From contig JAGWTW010000002.1 of assembly GCA_028868735.1 (NCBI GenBank), positions 40,453-104,452 of the forward strand: a stretch of DNA of 64,000 bases, written 5' to 3'. The position numbers and the translations under genes are program-made. The notes beneath the pieces are model-generated. The model saw only the letters and a list, made by a program, of their open reading frames with translations, was not told where the DNA came from and did no database searches. Shown here piece by piece: positions 9,799-19,432 of this stretch. This DNA comes from Hyphomicrobiales bacterium (GTDB lineage Bacteria; Pseudomonadota; Alphaproteobacteria; Rhizobiales; Beijerinckiaceae). Within the stretch, counting starts at the first letter, position 1; each line of letters begins with the position of its first letter.

Positions 9799-10784
9799 TC
9801 CGCGCCGCCGTCGTCGGGCTTGGGTGGTGGGGCCGCACGCTCGTGCGCGAAACCGCAGGATCGGACGCGATCCGCATCGTGCTCGGCGTCGAGCCGGCGG
9901 AAGCGGCGCGGCTGGCGGCGGCCGGCGACGGCATCGAGGTCGTCTCTCGCTTCGAGGATGCGCTTGCGCGCGACGACATAGACGCGGTCGTCCTGTGTTC
10001 GCCGCACCGCTTTCATGCAGACCAGATCGAGGCCGCGGCGCGTGCGGGAAAGCATGTCTTCTGCGAGAAGCCGCTGTGTCCGACCGGCGCGGAAGCCGCG
10101 CGCGCGCTCGCGGCCGTGCGAGACGCCGGCCTGACGATCGGCATCGGCCACGAACGGCGGTTCGAACCGGCCGTGCTCGACCTGCGCAGGCGTTTCGCGG
10201 CAGGCGAATTCGGCGACGCCGTCCTGATGGAAGGCAATTTCAGCCAGGACAAGTTTCTCGCATTGCCGGCCGACAACTGGCGTCTCTCGCCGGACCTCGC
10301 GCCGGTCGGACCATTGTCGGCGACCGGCATCCATCTCGTCGATCTCGCCATCGCATTGTTCGGCGCGCCGACCGACGTTCTTGCGCGCCTGTCCGTGCAC
10401 ACGCCGCATCTGCGCAACGGCGACGCGCTGACGATCTCGCTGGGATTCGCAGGCGGCCGAACCGCGCAGATTTCAGCGATCCTGACGACGCCTTTCGTGG
10501 GCAGACTCGCGCTCTACGGCACGGCCGGCTGGATCGAAATCCGCGACAGGACGCATCCGGAAAATCCGACCGGCTGGGACGTCGTCAGCGCCCGTCGCGG
10601 CGAAACGGCGACGACGGCGTTCTGGCCGCCGCATCGCGCCGTGCGCGACAATCTCGACGCTTTCGCGCGCGCCGCGTCCGGAGGATCGGCCTATCCGGTC
10701 TCGCCGGAGGAAATGTTGCTCAATGCGAGGACATTCGAAGCGATCGTCCGCTCCGCGCGGAGCGGACGCATCGAAACGATCTGA
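9795..10784 (+). CDS. Gfo/Idh/MocA family NAD(P)-dependent oxidoreductase
   Basis: Predicted dehydrogenase, 329 aa, with an N-terminal Rossmann fold (V-V-G-L-G-W-W-G, residues 6-13) and the family E-K-P motif with Lys at about 92 (F-C-E-K-P-L-C-P). The C-terminal half is the alpha/beta substrate domain. The family acts on cyclic polyols, sugars, biliverdin or dihydrodiols. An aromatic trans- or cis-dihydrodiol is conceivable here, but nothing in the sequence proves it. The start overlaps the preceding stop by 4 bp. Confidence 0.87.
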   Translation: MIRAAVVGLGWWGRTLVRETAGSDAIRIVLGVEPAEAARLAAAGDGIEVVSRFEDALARDDIDAVVLCSPHRFHADQIEAAARAGKHVFCEKPLCPTGAEAARALAAVRDAGLTIGIGHERRFEPAVLDLRRRFAAGEFGDAVLMEGNFSQDKFLALPADNWRLSPDLAPVGPLSATGIHLVDLAIALFGAPTDVLARLSVHTPHLRNGDALTISLGFAGGRTAQISAILTTPFVGRLALYGTAGWIEIRDRTHPENPTGWDVVSARRGETATTAFWPPHRAVRDNLDAFARAASGGSAYPVSPEEMLLNARTFEAIVRSARSGRIETI

Positions 10785-10806
10785 ACGGAAAAACGGGAGA
10801 AGCAGG

Positions 10807-11877
10807 ATGATCGACGGAAAGAAGAACAGATACGGCCGCACGGCCGCCCGGCAGCACAGGCGGCTCGGGCGCGTCGCGCGGCCGGCGACGCCGACGATCG
10901 ACATTCATTGCCACGTCGTCATTCCGGCGGGCGGGCAGATCGCGGGGCCGCATGTCGATCTGACGAAAGTGCCGCTCGCCCATTTCGCCAATGACGCCAC
11001 CAGGGCGCTCAACGCGTCGCAGGAGCAGGACCGCGCGAAAATCATGGTCGACGTCGATACGCGGCTGTTCGACATGGACGCGATGGGGATCGACATCCAG
11101 GTCGTCGCGCCGGCGCCGCCGCAGTGTTTCTACAGCGTCGACGCGAAGATCGCGGAGAAGGCGCACACGGCCGTCAACGAAGGCGTGGCGGAGTTCGTTT
11201 CACGACGGCCCGACCGTTTCGTCGGCCTCGGCGTCACATCCATGCAAGCGCCCGATCTCGCCGTGAAGGAGCTGGAGACCGCGGTGACGAAGCTCGGCCT
11301 CAAGGGCGTGCAGATTCTGACGAGCGTCAACGGCGGCGAATTGTCGGATCCGAAATACCTGCCGTTCTTCGCCAGGGCCGAAGAGCTCGGCGCGTTCATC
11401 ATGATGCATCCGAACGGGTTTACCGAAGGCCGGCGCTTCACCGATTTCTACTTCAACAACGTGATCGGCAATCCGCTGGAGACGACGCTCGCGCTGCATC
11501 AACTCATCTTCTCGGGCACGCTGGCGCGCTTTCCGGAACTGAAGCTGATGGCGGTGCATGGCGGCGGCTATCTGCCCGCCTATTCCGGCCGGATCGATCA
11601 CGCCTGGGGCGCGCGCGAGGACGCGCATGCGAATCTGCCGCTGCCGCCCTCGACCTATCTGCGTCAGGTCTATTTAGACACCGTCGTCTTCACCGAACAC
11701 CAGCTCGCCTATCTGATCGAGGTGTTCGGTCCGGACCGCATCATGATGGGCACCGACTATCCGTTCGACATGGGCGAATACGACCCGATCGGCCATGTCG
11801 CGAGCCTCGATCTCGACGAGGGCGTCTACAGCGCGATCTGCGGCGGCAACGCGGCCGAGCTTCTCGGCATAGAATGA
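10807..11877 (+). CDS. Amidohydrolase family 2 (ACMSD-like) protein
   Basis: Metal-dependent hydrolase or decarboxylase of the amidohydrolase-2 family (ACMSD, 5-carboxyvanillate and gamma-resorcylate decarboxylases), 356 aa. Metal ligands visible: H-C-H in D-I-H-C-H near residue 36, a His in M-M-H-P-N, a His in A-V-H-G-G, and the Asp of G-T-D-Y-P near residue 318. The ATG at 10807 follows GGGAGAAGCAGG; the in-frame extension upstream overlaps the previous gene and is not used. It closes the first catabolic run, so a late decarboxylation or ring-amide step is likely. Confidence 0.85.
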   Translation: MIDGKKNRYGRTAARQHRRLGRVARPATPTIDIHCHVVIPAGGQIAGPHVDLTKVPLAHFANDATRALNASQEQDRAKIMVDVDTRLFDMDAMGIDIQVVAPAPPQCFYSVDAKIAEKAHTAVNEGVAEFVSRRPDRFVGLGVTSMQAPDLAVKELETAVTKLGLKGVQILTSVNGGELSDPKYLPFFARAEELGAFIMMHPNGFTEGRRFTDFYFNNVIGNPLETTLALHQLIFSGTLARFPELKLMAVHGGGYLPAYSGRIDHAWGAREDAHANLPLPPSTYLRQVYLDTVVFTEHQLAYLIEVFGPDRIMMGTDYPFDMGEYDPIGHVASLDLDEGVYSAICGGNAAELLGIE

Positions 11878-11894
11878 ACGCGCGCGGCGCGCGT
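11878..11894. terminator. GC hairpin between convergent genes
   Basis: Perfect 7-bp inverted repeat ACGCGCG/CGCGCGT around CGG, immediately after the amidohydrolase stop and touching the stop of the convergent TetR gene. There is no T-run, so a bidirectional pause or terminator role is only probable. Confidence 0.4.
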
Positions 11895-12574
11895 CAGGCG
11901 CGCCGCACCGCCCGCGTGCGGACTTTGGTCTTTGCGCCGAACACTTTCGCGATGCCCTCGAAGAAGATGTCGAGGGCGTTCGAGATCACGCGCGCCTTGT
12001 CCTCCTGCACCGGCGAATCGAAGATGTACTTGCGCACGCCGTAATAGAAGATGCCGCCTTGCAGGATCCATGCGAGTTCGAGTTCGCCGGGGGCCGGCGG
12101 CTCTTGCGCCGGCAGGCCGGCCTCGTTCCGGAATTCCGCGACTATGCGCGTGAGGATGCGGGTCTCGACGACGGACACGTACCAGCGGTTGATCTCGGCG
12201 CCTGCGAGGCCGGAGGCGAGATAGATGCGCAGCCATTCGCGATCGAAAATCGCATCGGTATAGGCTTCGTAGAATTTCTGCAGGCGCTCACGGATCGGCC
12301 GCGACCGGTCGGCGAGCAGCGCGTCCCACTCCGGGTTCCATCGATCGAGATAGACGCGCCTGTAGACGGCCTGGATCAATTCTTCCTTGGATGGAAAATA
12401 GCGGTAGAGCAGAGGCTGCGTCACGCCGAGCTTTGCGGCCAGTTCGCGCGTGCCGCCGGCAAATCCCTCCTCGGCGAAAAACTCGGCGGCCTTGCGGATG
12501 AACTCTTCGCGACGCGCCTCGGGCGACTGCCGCTTTCGCGGAACGGCGGGACTTCTGGTGCGCGCAGCGGCCAT
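11894..12574 (-). CDS. TetR/AcrR family transcriptional regulator
   Basis: DNA-binding regulator, 226 aa. The N-terminal helix-turn-helix covers roughly residues 20-70 (A-A-K-L-G-V-T-Q-P-L-L-Y-R-Y-F-P-S-K-E-E-L). The C-terminal ligand domain is all-helical. It is the last gene of a minus-strand operon behind the flavin monooxygenase and its reductase, with a 4-bp gap. It probably regulates that operon and perhaps the divergent cyclase operon through the palindrome at 14383. Confidence 0.88.
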   Translation of the reverse strand: MAAARTRSPAVPRKRQSPEARREEFIRKAAEFFAEEGFAGGTRELAAKLGVTQPLLYRYFPSKEELIQAVYRRVYLDRWNPEWDALLADRSRPIRERLQKFYEAYTDAIFDREWLRIYLASGLAGAEINRWYVSVVETRILTRIVAEFRNEAGLPAQEPPAPGELELAWILQGGIFYYGVRKYIFDSPVQEDKARVISNALDIFFEGIAKVFGAKTKVRTRAVRRA

Positions 12575-12578
12575 CGCG

Positions 12579-13112
12579 TCACTCGTGCGGCGTGAAGCGG
12601 CCGAACTTGCCGCGGCTGAAATGCAGCGCCTCTTCGCCGGTATAATTATAGGATTCGACGGCGCCCAAAAAGATCACGTGATCGCCGCCGTAATAGCGAT
12701 TGGCGTTGCGGCACTGGAAATGCGCGACCACGTGGTCGAGCACCGGCGCGCCGCCCCGGCCTTCCGTCCAGCCGACGGCGGCGAACTTGTCGTCCGATGG
12801 CCGCGCGAAATGCAGCGCCAGATGCTGCTGGCTGCGCGCGAGCACGTTGACGGTGAAGTGGCTCGCCTCCTGAAACACCGACAGGCTCGGCGAATGCGCG
12901 ACGAGGCTCCAGAGCACGAGCGGCGGATCGAGCGAGACGGAGGCGAAGGAATTGACGGTGAGCCCGGCCCTTCGTCCCTCGCCCGCGCGGGCGGTAATGA
13001 CGGCGACGCCGGTGCCGAAACAGCCGAGCGCATTGCGCAGATCGCGCGGATCGATCGGATGCCGGCTCTCGAGCGGCTCGACCGGGGAGACGGGGCCTGT
13101 CGCTTGCGTCAC
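12579..13112 (-). CDS. Flavin reductase (HpaC/HsaB-like)
   Basis: NAD(P)H:flavin oxidoreductase, 177 aa, supplying reduced FMN or FAD to a two-component monooxygenase. Family features: F-G-T-G-V-A-V-I-T-A near residue 32, G-L-T-V-N-S-F-A-S-V-S-L-D-P-P around 50-65, and F-x-V-N-V-L-A near 88. The start is GTG at 13112, preceded by GAGGG on the minus strand. It follows the oxygenase gene by 7 bp, which supports a physical or functional pair. Confidence 0.9.
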   Translation of the reverse strand: MTQATGPVSPVEPLESRHPIDPRDLRNALGCFGTGVAVITARAGEGRRAGLTVNSFASVSLDPPLVLWSLVAHSPSLSVFQEASHFTVNVLARSQQHLALHFARPSDDKFAAVGWTEGRGGAPVLDHVVAHFQCRNANRYYGGDHVIFLGAVESYNYTGEEALHFSRGKFGRFTPHE

Positions 13113-13119
13113 GCGGCCC

Positions 13120-14340
13120 TCACAGCGTCGGGTTTTCCGAGGGCAGGCCGAGCGCGACGCGCCCGTAGTTCGCGCCGGCCGCGTCGAACGAGAATGCGAT
13201 GTGGGAGTCTATCGCATGCGCTTCGCGAAATTGTCGCTGGAGCGCGTTCTTGCGGAAGAGCCCGCCCGCGCCCGCCGCCTTGAACAGAATGTCGACAGCT
13301 TCGGTGCAGAGATTGACGGCGTATGCGCCGTCGCGGCGGTAGGCGGTGCGGCGCGCCATGTCCGGCAGGCGTCCTGCGCGCGCGTCCTCCATCGCCCCGA
13401 GACAGGCGCCGCGCAGGATGCCGCGCGCCGCGTCGATGCGCGCGCTCGCCGCGCCGATGCGGATCTGGATCGACTGGAAGTCCGCCATTTTCGCGAGATT
13501 GTAGCTCGAGGCGCGCTTGCGCGCCGAGGCGACGAAATCCGCGAGACAGGCCTCCGCGTTGCCGAGCGCGACGCCGGCGAGGACGTAAGGGAAAAGCGCG
13601 AAGACCGGAAGCTGGTAGAGCACGTTCGGATTGGCCGCGGAACCCGGCGTCGGGCCGCCCGCGACCTCGGAAACGCCGAGCGTCATATGTGCGGGCACGA
13701 AGAGGTCGTCGATCACGACATCCTCGGAGCCCGTGCCCGAAAGACCGAGCGCATCCCAGACCTTCTCGACCCTGTAGTCGGGTTCGGCGACGAGGAAGAT
13801 GCGATATTCGGCGGCGCCGAAATCGGCGTCGGACGAAACGACGCCGCCGAGCATGTTCCACTGGCTGACGGTGACGCCCGAGGAGAAGGGCCAGCGGCCG
13901 GAAATCCGGTAGCCGCCGTCGACCGCGCGCGCGCGGCCGCAGGGGAAGACGAAGGACGAAGCGATCAGCGCGTCCGGGTTCTCGCCCCACACGCGCGCCT
14001 GCGCCCGCGGATCGAACATGGCGAGCATCCAGTGATGGCTGCCGAGATTGGCGACGTTCCAGGCGACCGCGCTGTCGCCCTGCGCGAGCGCGGCGGCGAA
14101 GTCGATCAGCGCCACATAATCGAATTCGCTGCCGCCGACCCGGCGCGGCTGGACGATCCGGAACAGGCCAGCGCGGTGCAGGTCGGCGAGCGTGTCGTCG
14201 GGAATGCGGCGCAGCGCCTCGGTCTGCTCCGCGCGTTCGCGAAGCGTTGCTGCGAGCGCGCGCGCGCGCTCCAGCATAGCGTCGTAGTCCGGCGGCGGAA
14301 CGGCGGCGGGCGCCGGCGCGGCGAAGCTGGGCTGCGGCAT
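13120..14340 (-). CDS. Flavin-dependent monooxygenase of the acyl-CoA dehydrogenase fold (HsaA/HpaB group)
   Basis: Oxygenase component of a group D two-component flavin monooxygenase, 406 aa. The whole protein has the acyl-CoA dehydrogenase fold, and it sits directly upstream of a flavin reductase gene rather than beside acyl-CoA genes. HsaA-like landmarks: G-L-F-R-I-V-Q-P-R-R-V-G-G about 55 residues in, a C-terminal helical domain, and a final G-L-P-S-E-N-P-T-L. I chose the ATG at 14340 because GGGAG sits 10 nt upstream; an in-frame TTG at 14376 lacks such a site. Expected reaction: ortho-hydroxylation of a phenolic compound. Alternatives are a desulfurase or N-oxygenase of the DszC type. 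Confidence 0.82.
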   Translation of the reverse strand: MPQPSFAAPAPAAVPPPDYDAMLERARALAATLRERAEQTEALRRIPDDTLADLHRAGLFRIVQPRRVGGSEFDYVALIDFAAALAQGDSAVAWNVANLGSHHWMLAMFDPRAQARVWGENPDALIASSFVFPCGRARAVDGGYRISGRWPFSSGVTVSQWNMLGGVVSSDADFGAAEYRIFLVAEPDYRVEKVWDALGLSGTGSEDVVIDDLFVPAHMTLGVSEVAGGPTPGSAANPNVLYQLPVFALFPYVLAGVALGNAEACLADFVASARKRASSYNLAKMADFQSIQIRIGAASARIDAARGILRGACLGAMEDARAGRLPDMARRTAYRRDGAYAVNLCTEAVDILFKAAGAGGLFRKNALQRQFREAHAIDSHIAFSFDAAGANYGRVALGLPSENPTL

Positions 14341-14382
14341 GTCGGTTCGCTCCCGGTCGCCCGGCGTCGCGGGCAATCTTGC

Positions 14383-14396
14383 TTATCGTACGATAA
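14383..14396. promoter_or_regulatory. 14-bp perfect palindrome in a divergent promoter region (operator candidate)
   Basis: TTATCGTACGATAA lies 42 bp upstream of the monooxygenase start and about 100 bp upstream of the divergent cyclase gene. A further TTATCG half-site is at 14398-14403, and CGATAAATAACG is near 14469-14480, close to the cyclase gene. The repeat of the same half-site in an AT-rich gap of a GC-rich genome fits a TetR-type operator serving both directions. The TetR gene at 11894 is the obvious candidate ligand. Confidence 0.55.
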
Positions 14397-14498
14397 ATTA
14401 TCGGCTCGGCGGCGGCCAATCAAGGTTACAACGCTTGATCGCCGTCAAACATGTTGTATTTTTCACTCGATAAATAACGAAGATCGGGAGGCGGGCGG

Positions 14499-15455
14499 AT
14501 GCGCAGGAAGGTGGACCGGGCGGCGATCGAGACGGCTTCCAGGGAGCTGTCCAACTGGGGCCGATGGGGCGACGACGACCAGATAGGGACGCTGAACAAC
14601 GTTTCTCCGGCCGACATAGTCGCGGCCGCGGGCCTGATCCGGAAAGGCAAGGTGTTTTCGCTCGGCCTGTCGCTGAAGGAGCCGATCCAGTCGGGACTGT
14701 TCGGCGGGCGCTGGAATCCGATCCACACGATGCTCGCGACCGGCACCGACGCTGCGAGCGGCGCGCAGGACGAACCTTTCCCCTATCTGCGCTACGCGGA
14801 CGACGCCATCAACATGCCCTGCCAGGCCTCCACGCAATGGGACGCGCTCTGCCACATCTTCCATGGCGACAAGATGTACAACGGCTACGACGCGCGACTC
14901 GTGGACGCGCGCGGCGCAAAGAAGCTCGGCATCGAACATGTGCGCGACAAGATGGTCGGCCGCGGCGTGCTGCTCGACATCGCGCGCTGGAAGGGCGTCG
15001 CTTCGCTCGACGACGGCTATGCGATCGGCAACGACGATCTCGACGGTTGCGCGAAGGCGCAGGGGGTCGAGATTCGCAAGGGCGATTTCGTCATCGTGCG
15101 CACCGGCCATCAGGAACGGTGTCTTTCGAGAAAGGATTGGACGGGATACGCCGGCGGCGACGCGCCCGGCTTCGCGTTCGAGACCGCTTACTGGATCAAG
15201 AAGCACGACATAGCCGCGATCTGCTCGGACACCTGGGGCTGCGAAGTGCGGCCGAACGAGACGGGCGACGCCAACCAGCCCTGGCACTGGGTCGTCATCC
15301 CGGCGATCGGCATTTCCATGGGCGAGATCTTCTACCTGAAGGAGCTCGCCGCCGATTGCGCCGGCGACAAGGTGTTCGAATTTTTCTTCGTCGCGCCGCC
15401 GCTGCATCTGCCGGGCGGCGCCGGTTCGCCGATCAATCCGCAGGCCATCAAATGA
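14499..15455 (+). CDS. Cyclase-family hydrolase (kynurenine formamidase-like)
   Basis: Metal-dependent hydrolase of the cyclase family (PF04199), 318 aa. The family's metal-site region appears as [13 protein letters not shown] near residues 112-124, the longer variant common in alpha- and betaproteobacterial catabolic clusters, rather than H-x-G-T-H-x-D. Further conserved parts are I-C-S-D-T-W-G-C-E around 240 and a C-terminal H-L-P-G-G. A ribosome site (GGGAGGCGGGCGG) precedes the ATG. It overlaps the next gene by 4 bp (ATGA). It may open a lactone or amide ring; the exact substrate is unknown. Confidence 0.82.
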   Translation: MRRKVDRAAIETASRELSNWGRWGDDDQIGTLNNVSPADIVAAAGLIRKGKVFSLGLSLKEPIQSGLFGGRWNPIHTMLATGTDAASGAQDEPFPYLRYADDAINMPCQASTQWDALCHIFHGDKMYNGYDARLVDARGAKKLGIEHVRDKMVGRGVLLDIARWKGVASLDDGYAIGNDDLDGCAKAQGVEIRKGDFVIVRTGHQERCLSRKDWTGYAGGDAPGFAFETAYWIKKHDIAAICSDTWGCEVRPNETGDANQPWHWVVIPAIGISMGEIFYLKELAADCAGDKVFEFFFVAPPLHLPGGAGSPINPQAIK

Positions 15456-16759
15456 TCAGACGCCTGAAGACCGCAAAACCGCAGGCCGAGCGCGCCGAGG
15501 ACGACGCGAAGGTGCGCGCGTCCGTCGAGGCGATCCTCGCCGACATCGAGACGCGCGGCGACGGGGCCGTGCGCGAATTGTCGCGGAAGTTCGACAATTA
15601 CGCGCCGGCCGATTTTCGCCTGAGCGAGCAGGACATCGAAGCCGCGATGGGCGCGGTCTCCAGGCGCGATCTCGACGACATCCGCTTCGCGCAGGCGCAG
15701 GTGCGCAAATTCGCAGAGCACCAGAAGGCGGCGCTGCGCGACGTCGAGGTCGAAACCTTGCCGGGCGTTGTGCTCGGCCACAGGAACATCCCCGTCAATT
15801 CGGTCGGCTGCTACGTGCCGGGCGGAAAATATCCGATGGTCGCGTCCGCGCACATGAGCGTCGTCACCGCCAAGGTCGCGGGCGTGAAACGGATCGTCGC
15901 TTCCGCGCCGCCGCAGGGCGGCAAGCCGCATCCGGCGATCGTCGCGGCGATGCACATGGGCGGCGCGGACGAAATCTATTGCCTCGGCGGCATTCAGGCG
16001 GTGGGCGCAATGGCGCTCGGCACCGCGACGATCCGCCCGGTCGACATGCTGGTCGGACCCGGCAACGCCTTTGTCGCCGAAGCCAAGCGCCAGTTGTTCG
16101 GCCGCGTCGGGATCGATCTGTTCGCCGGTCCGACCGAGACGATGGTGATCGCCGACGAGACGGTGGACGGCGAGATATGCGCGACCGATCTGCTCGGCCA
16201 GGCCGAGCACGGCTACAATTCTCCGGCCGTCCTCATCGTCAATTCGGAAAAGCTCGCGCGCGAGACGATGCGCGAAATCGAACGCCTCCTGACCATTTTG
16301 CCGACGCGCGAAATCGCCGCGAAGAGCTGGGCGGACTACGGCGAGATCATCCTCTGCGACACCTACGAAGAAATGCTGCAGGAGGCCAACGCCATCGCCT
16401 CCGAACACGTGCAGGTGATGACGAATCGCGACGACTGGTTCCTTCAGAACATGACCAATTACGGCGCGCTTTTCCTTGGGCCGCGCACCAATGTCGCATA
16501 TGGAGACAAGGTGATCGGCACCAACCACACGCTGCCGACGAAACGCGCCGGCCGCTACACCGGCGGCCTGTGGGTCGGAAAATTCATCAAGACCCACACC
16601 TACCAGAAGGTCCTGACCGATCAGGCGTCGGCGCTCGTCGGCGAATATTGTTCGCGCCTGTGCATGCTCGAGGGATTCGTCGGCCACGCGGAACAGGCGA
16701 ACGTGCGCGTGCGCCGCTATGGCGGCCGCAATGTGCCCTACGGGACCGCCGCCGAATGA
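15452..16759 (+). CDS. Histidinol-dehydrogenase-family NAD-dependent alcohol dehydrogenase (HisD-like, catabolic)
   Basis: Zinc-dependent dehydrogenase with the HisD fold, 435 aa. HisD landmarks: [10 protein letters not shown] near residue 117, the zinc Gln/His pair in L-L-G-Q-A-E-H-G, the catalytic E-H in [16 protein letters not shown], and the late His in F-V-G-H-A-E-Q. It sits between a cyclase and an SDR with 4-bp overlaps on both sides, and no other his gene is near. It is therefore likely a catabolic paralogue oxidising a hydroxylated intermediate (compare the sulfopropanediol dehydrogenase branch), not a histidine-biosynthesis enzyme. Confidence 0.82.
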   Translation: MIRRLKTAKPQAERAEDDAKVRASVEAILADIETRGDGAVRELSRKFDNYAPADFRLSEQDIEAAMGAVSRRDLDDIRFAQAQVRKFAEHQKAALRDVEVETLPGVVLGHRNIPVNSVGCYVPGGKYPMVASAHMSVVTAKVAGVKRIVASAPPQGGKPHPAIVAAMHMGGADEIYCLGGIQAVGAMALGTATIRPVDMLVGPGNAFVAEAKRQLFGRVGIDLFAGPTETMVIADETVDGEICATDLLGQAEHGYNSPAVLIVNSEKLARETMREIERLLTILPTREIAAKSWADYGEIILCDTYEEMLQEANAIASEHVQVMTNRDDWFLQNMTNYGALFLGPRTNVAYGDKVIGTNHTLPTKRAGRYTGGLWVGKFIKTHTYQKVLTDQASALVGEYCSRLCMLEGFVGHAEQANVRVRRYGGRNVPYGTAAE

Positions 16760-17520
16760 AACTGCCGCGGACCCCTTCCTTCCGGCTCGACGGAAGACGC
16801 GCGCTCGTCACCGGCGCGTCGCGCGGCATCGGGCTTGCCGGCGCAGCCGCGCTGGCGGAAGCCGGCGCGGAGGTGACGATGGTCGCGCGCGGCGCCGACG
16901 CGTTGCGCGAGGCCGCGGACGCGATCCACGCCGCCGGCGGCGCCGCCAGGGCGCTTTCGCTCGATTTGTCGGACGTCGCGGCTGCGGAACAGGCGATCGA
17001 GGCCGCCGGCCCGTTCGACATTCTGTTCAACAACGCCGGCGCAAATCGCGCGCGCCCGATGCTTGACATCACGTGCGAGGATTTCGACCATGTGATGGAG
17101 GTCAATGTGCGCGCGGCCTATTTCGTCGCGAAAGCGGTGGCGAAGGGCATGATCGCGGCAGGGCGCGGCGGTTCGATCATTCACACGTCCTCGCAGATGG
17201 GCCATGTCGGCGGGATCGACCGCACGGTCTACGCGGCGAGCAAACATGCGCTCGAAGGCCTGACGAAGGCGATGGCGATCGAACTCGGGCCGCACAACAT
17301 CAGGGTCAACACGATCGCGCCGACCTTCATCCGCACGCCGCTGACCGAGGCGACTTTCGCCAATCCGGAGCGGATGGCTTGGATCATGGGCAAGATCAAG
17401 CTCGGCCGCGTCGGCGAACTCGAAGACGTGATGGGCGCCGTGGTCTTTCTCGCGGGCGCAGCTTCGGCGATGATAACGGGGACGAGTCTCTTGATCGACG
17501 GCGGCTGGACCGCCGGCTAA
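16756..17520 (+). CDS. SDR family NAD(P)-dependent oxidoreductase
   Basis: Classical short-chain dehydrogenase, 254 aa. Cofactor motif T-G-A-S-R-G-I-G (about residues 18-25), N-N-A-G (about 94-97), catalytic Ser in H-T-S-S-Q-M and Tyr/Lys in Y-A-A-S-K. The start at 16756 overlaps the HisD-like stop by 4 bp. The three overlapping genes (cyclase, HisD-like, SDR) must be translated together and probably perform consecutive steps. Confidence 0.9.
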   Translation: MKLPRTPSFRLDGRRALVTGASRGIGLAGAAALAEAGAEVTMVARGADALREAADAIHAAGGAARALSLDLSDVAAAEQAIEAAGPFDILFNNAGANRARPMLDITCEDFDHVMEVNVRAAYFVAKAVAKGMIAAGRGGSIIHTSSQMGHVGGIDRTVYAASKHALEGLTKAMAIELGPHNIRVNTIAPTFIRTPLTEATFANPERMAWIMGKIKLGRVGELEDVMGAVVFLAGAASAMITGTSLLIDGGWTAG

Positions 17521-17539
17521 GTCCGCAACGGAGGGTCTC

Positions 17540-17947
17540 ATGGCTTTGACTCGACTGGACCATTTCTCGGTCCGCACATCCGATGTCGAAGGAACGCGAT
17601 CGTTCTACGAGGAGATCCTCGGGCTGAGAAACGGCCCACGCCCCGCGTTTCCGTTTCCGGGCGTGTGGCTCTACCAGGGCGAGCGCGCCGTCGTGCACGT
17701 GATCGGCGTCGACCCGAACGACAGTTCGGGCTTGCAGGACTATCTCGGCGCGCGCGGCGACGGCGGCGCGGGCTCCGGCAATTTCGATCACATTGCATTC
17801 ACCGCCGACGACCTCGACGGCATGCGCAGGCATTTCGCGGAAAGCGGGATCGTCTTTTCCGAACGCGAAGTGCCCGGGCTTTCGCTGCATCAGATTTTTC
17901 TCAAAGACCCGAACGGTCTGACGGTCGAACTCAATTTCGCGGCGTGA
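17540..17947 (+). CDS. VOC family protein (glyoxalase/extradiol dioxygenase fold)
   Basis: Small vicinal-oxygen-chelate protein, 135 aa, with the paired beta-alpha-beta-beta-beta modules. Metal-binding candidates are His near residue 7 (L-D-H-F-S-V), His in F-D-H-I-A-F near residue 80, and the late Glu in L-T-V-E-L-N-F. It follows GGAGGG and lies 19 bp after the SDR stop. It could be an isomerase, lyase or small dioxygenase acting on a pathway intermediate. Confidence 0.85.
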   Translation: MALTRLDHFSVRTSDVEGTRSFYEEILGLRNGPRPAFPFPGVWLYQGERAVVHVIGVDPNDSSGLQDYLGARGDGGAGSGNFDHIAFTADDLDGMRRHFAESGIVFSEREVPGLSLHQIFLKDPNGLTVELNFAA

Positions 17948-18044
17948 CGCGACGACCTTCACGCGAAGCCGGTCCGCGCATCGCCGCGGCGCCGAAACGG
18001 GCGCCGAAGCAATGCGCGGCTTGTTTGACGCGGCGAGGATTTGA

Positions 18045-18059
18045 CTGCACCATTTGCAG
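18045..18059. promoter_or_regulatory. Short inverted repeat upstream of the Rieske gene
   Basis: CTGCA-CCATT-TGCAG lies 40 bp before the Rieske oxygenase ATG, and a second 6-bp stem (CCGACG/CGTCGG, about 18067-18084) lies just before its ribosome site. Either could be an operator or a leader hairpin. The evidence is pattern only. Confidence 0.3.
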
Positions 18060-18098
18060 CAAAAGCCGACGCCAGGACGTCGGTTCCGGGAGGATTGC

Positions 18099-19427
18099 AT
18101 GTCGAAATCGAGCGATGGCGAGGATCTCACGCGCGTAGGCCCGGGCACCGTCATGGGCGAGATGATGCGGCAATACTGGATACCGGCCGCGCTCTCCTCG
18201 GAGCTCGAAGCCGATGGCGATCCGATGCGGCTGATGCTGCTGGGCGAAAAGCTGATCGCCTTCCGCGATACGTCAGGCCGCGTCGGGGTGATGGAGCATC
18301 AATGCCCGCATCGCTGCGCTTCGCTGTTTCTCGGCCGCAACGAAGAGAACGGCATACGCTGCGTCTATCATGGCTGGAAATTCGACGTCGACGGGCAATG
18401 CGTCGACATGCCGAACGTGCCGCCTTCGCAGGATTTCAAGGAGAAGGTGCGCGCGAAGACCTACAAGGCGCGCGAGAGCGCGGGCCTGATCTGGGTCTAT
18501 ATGGGATCGCGCGCAGAGGCGCCGGCTATGCCGGAGCTCGAAGCCATGTTCGTTCCGGACGCAGATCGGACCGTGACCATCCTGCAACGCGAAGCCAACT
18601 GGCTGCAGGGGCTCGAAGGCGACATCGACACGTCGCATTTCGGCTTTCTGCACGCAGGCCATATCCGCGCCGAGGATTTCGAGGAAGGCCATCCGGCGCG
18701 CCACACGGTCGCGAACCGCGCGCCCGAATACAAGGTCGCCGACGCGGGCTGGGGAACGATGTACGGCGCGTTCCGGCCGGAGCCCGACGGGCGCATGCAC
18801 TGGCGCATGGCGCATTTCTGCCTGCCGTTCTGGACGCAGACGCCGAACGCCGATTTCGCCGATCATGTCGTCGCCAAGGCCTGGGTGCCGATGGACGATA
18901 CGCACACCCTGCTGATCTCCGTCTATGGCGGCCGCGCGAAGGGCGCGACCTATTCGACCTCGAAACTGAAGAGCGGCGCCGGCATTCCCGGCGCTGAGGC
19001 GCTCGACATGCTGCCCAACACGACCGACTGGTTCGGACGCTGGCGCCCCGTCCAGAACATCGGCAACGACTGGCAGATCGATCGCGAAGCGCAGCGCACG
19101 AACAAGGTCTATTCCGGCATTCGCAATATCGTGATGCAGGACCAGGCCGTTACCGAAAGCATGGGGCCGATCGTCGACCACACGAAGGAGCATCTCGCGC
19201 CGAGCGACGTGATGATCACGCGCACGCGGCGGCGGCTGCTCGGCGCAGCGCGCGCGCTGGCCGAACAGGGCGTAGCGCCGCCCGGCGTCGACGATGCGGA
19301 CGTATTCTTCGGCGCGCGCGCGGGCTCGTTCTACGCCGACGGCAAGACCGACTGGCTCGACGCCTACAACGACAAGCTGAAGAGCGCGCTGCGGTGGCGC
19401 GCGCCAAGCCGGCACGCGGCGGAGTAG
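18099..19427 (+). CDS. Rieske non-heme iron aromatic ring-hydroxylating oxygenase, alpha subunit
   Basis: Terminal oxygenase, 442 aa. The Rieske [2Fe-2S] site is C-P-H (residues 69-71) and C-V-Y-H (88-91). The catalytic-domain segment E-G-D-I-D-T-S-H-F-G-F-L-H (about 180-192) supplies the Asp bridge and iron His ligands. Architecture resembles single-component-alpha oxygenases such as phthalate 4,5-dioxygenase, vanillate O-demethylase or phenoxybenzoate dioxygenase. The ATG at 18099 follows GGGAGGATTGC; the in-frame ATG 45 bp earlier lacks such a site. No ferredoxin or reductase gene is adjacent, so the electron donor must be encoded elsewhere. Confidence 0.9.
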   Translation: MSKSSDGEDLTRVGPGTVMGEMMRQYWIPAALSSELEADGDPMRLMLLGEKLIAFRDTSGRVGVMEHQCPHRCASLFLGRNEENGIRCVYHGWKFDVDGQCVDMPNVPPSQDFKEKVRAKTYKARESAGLIWVYMGSRAEAPAMPELEAMFVPDADRTVTILQREANWLQGLEGDIDTSHFGFLHAGHIRAEDFEEGHPARHTVANRAPEYKVADAGWGTMYGAFRPEPDGRMHWRMAHFCLPFWTQTPNADFADHVVAKAWVPMDDTHTLLISVYGGRAKGATYSTSKLKSGAGIPGAEALDMLPNTTDWFGRWRPVQNIGNDWQIDREAQRTNKVYSGIRNIVMQDQAVTESMGPIVDHTKEHLAPSDVMITRTRRRLLGAARALAEQGVAPPGVDDADVFFGARAGSFYADGKTDWLDAYNDKLKSALRWRAPSRHAAE

Positions 19428-19432
19428 GCGCG

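Noticed and set aside
15452..16759. Histidine-biosynthesis hisD.
   Set aside because: The fold and residues fit HisD, but there is no other his gene and it is translationally coupled to a cyclase and an SDR. A catabolic paralogue is more likely.
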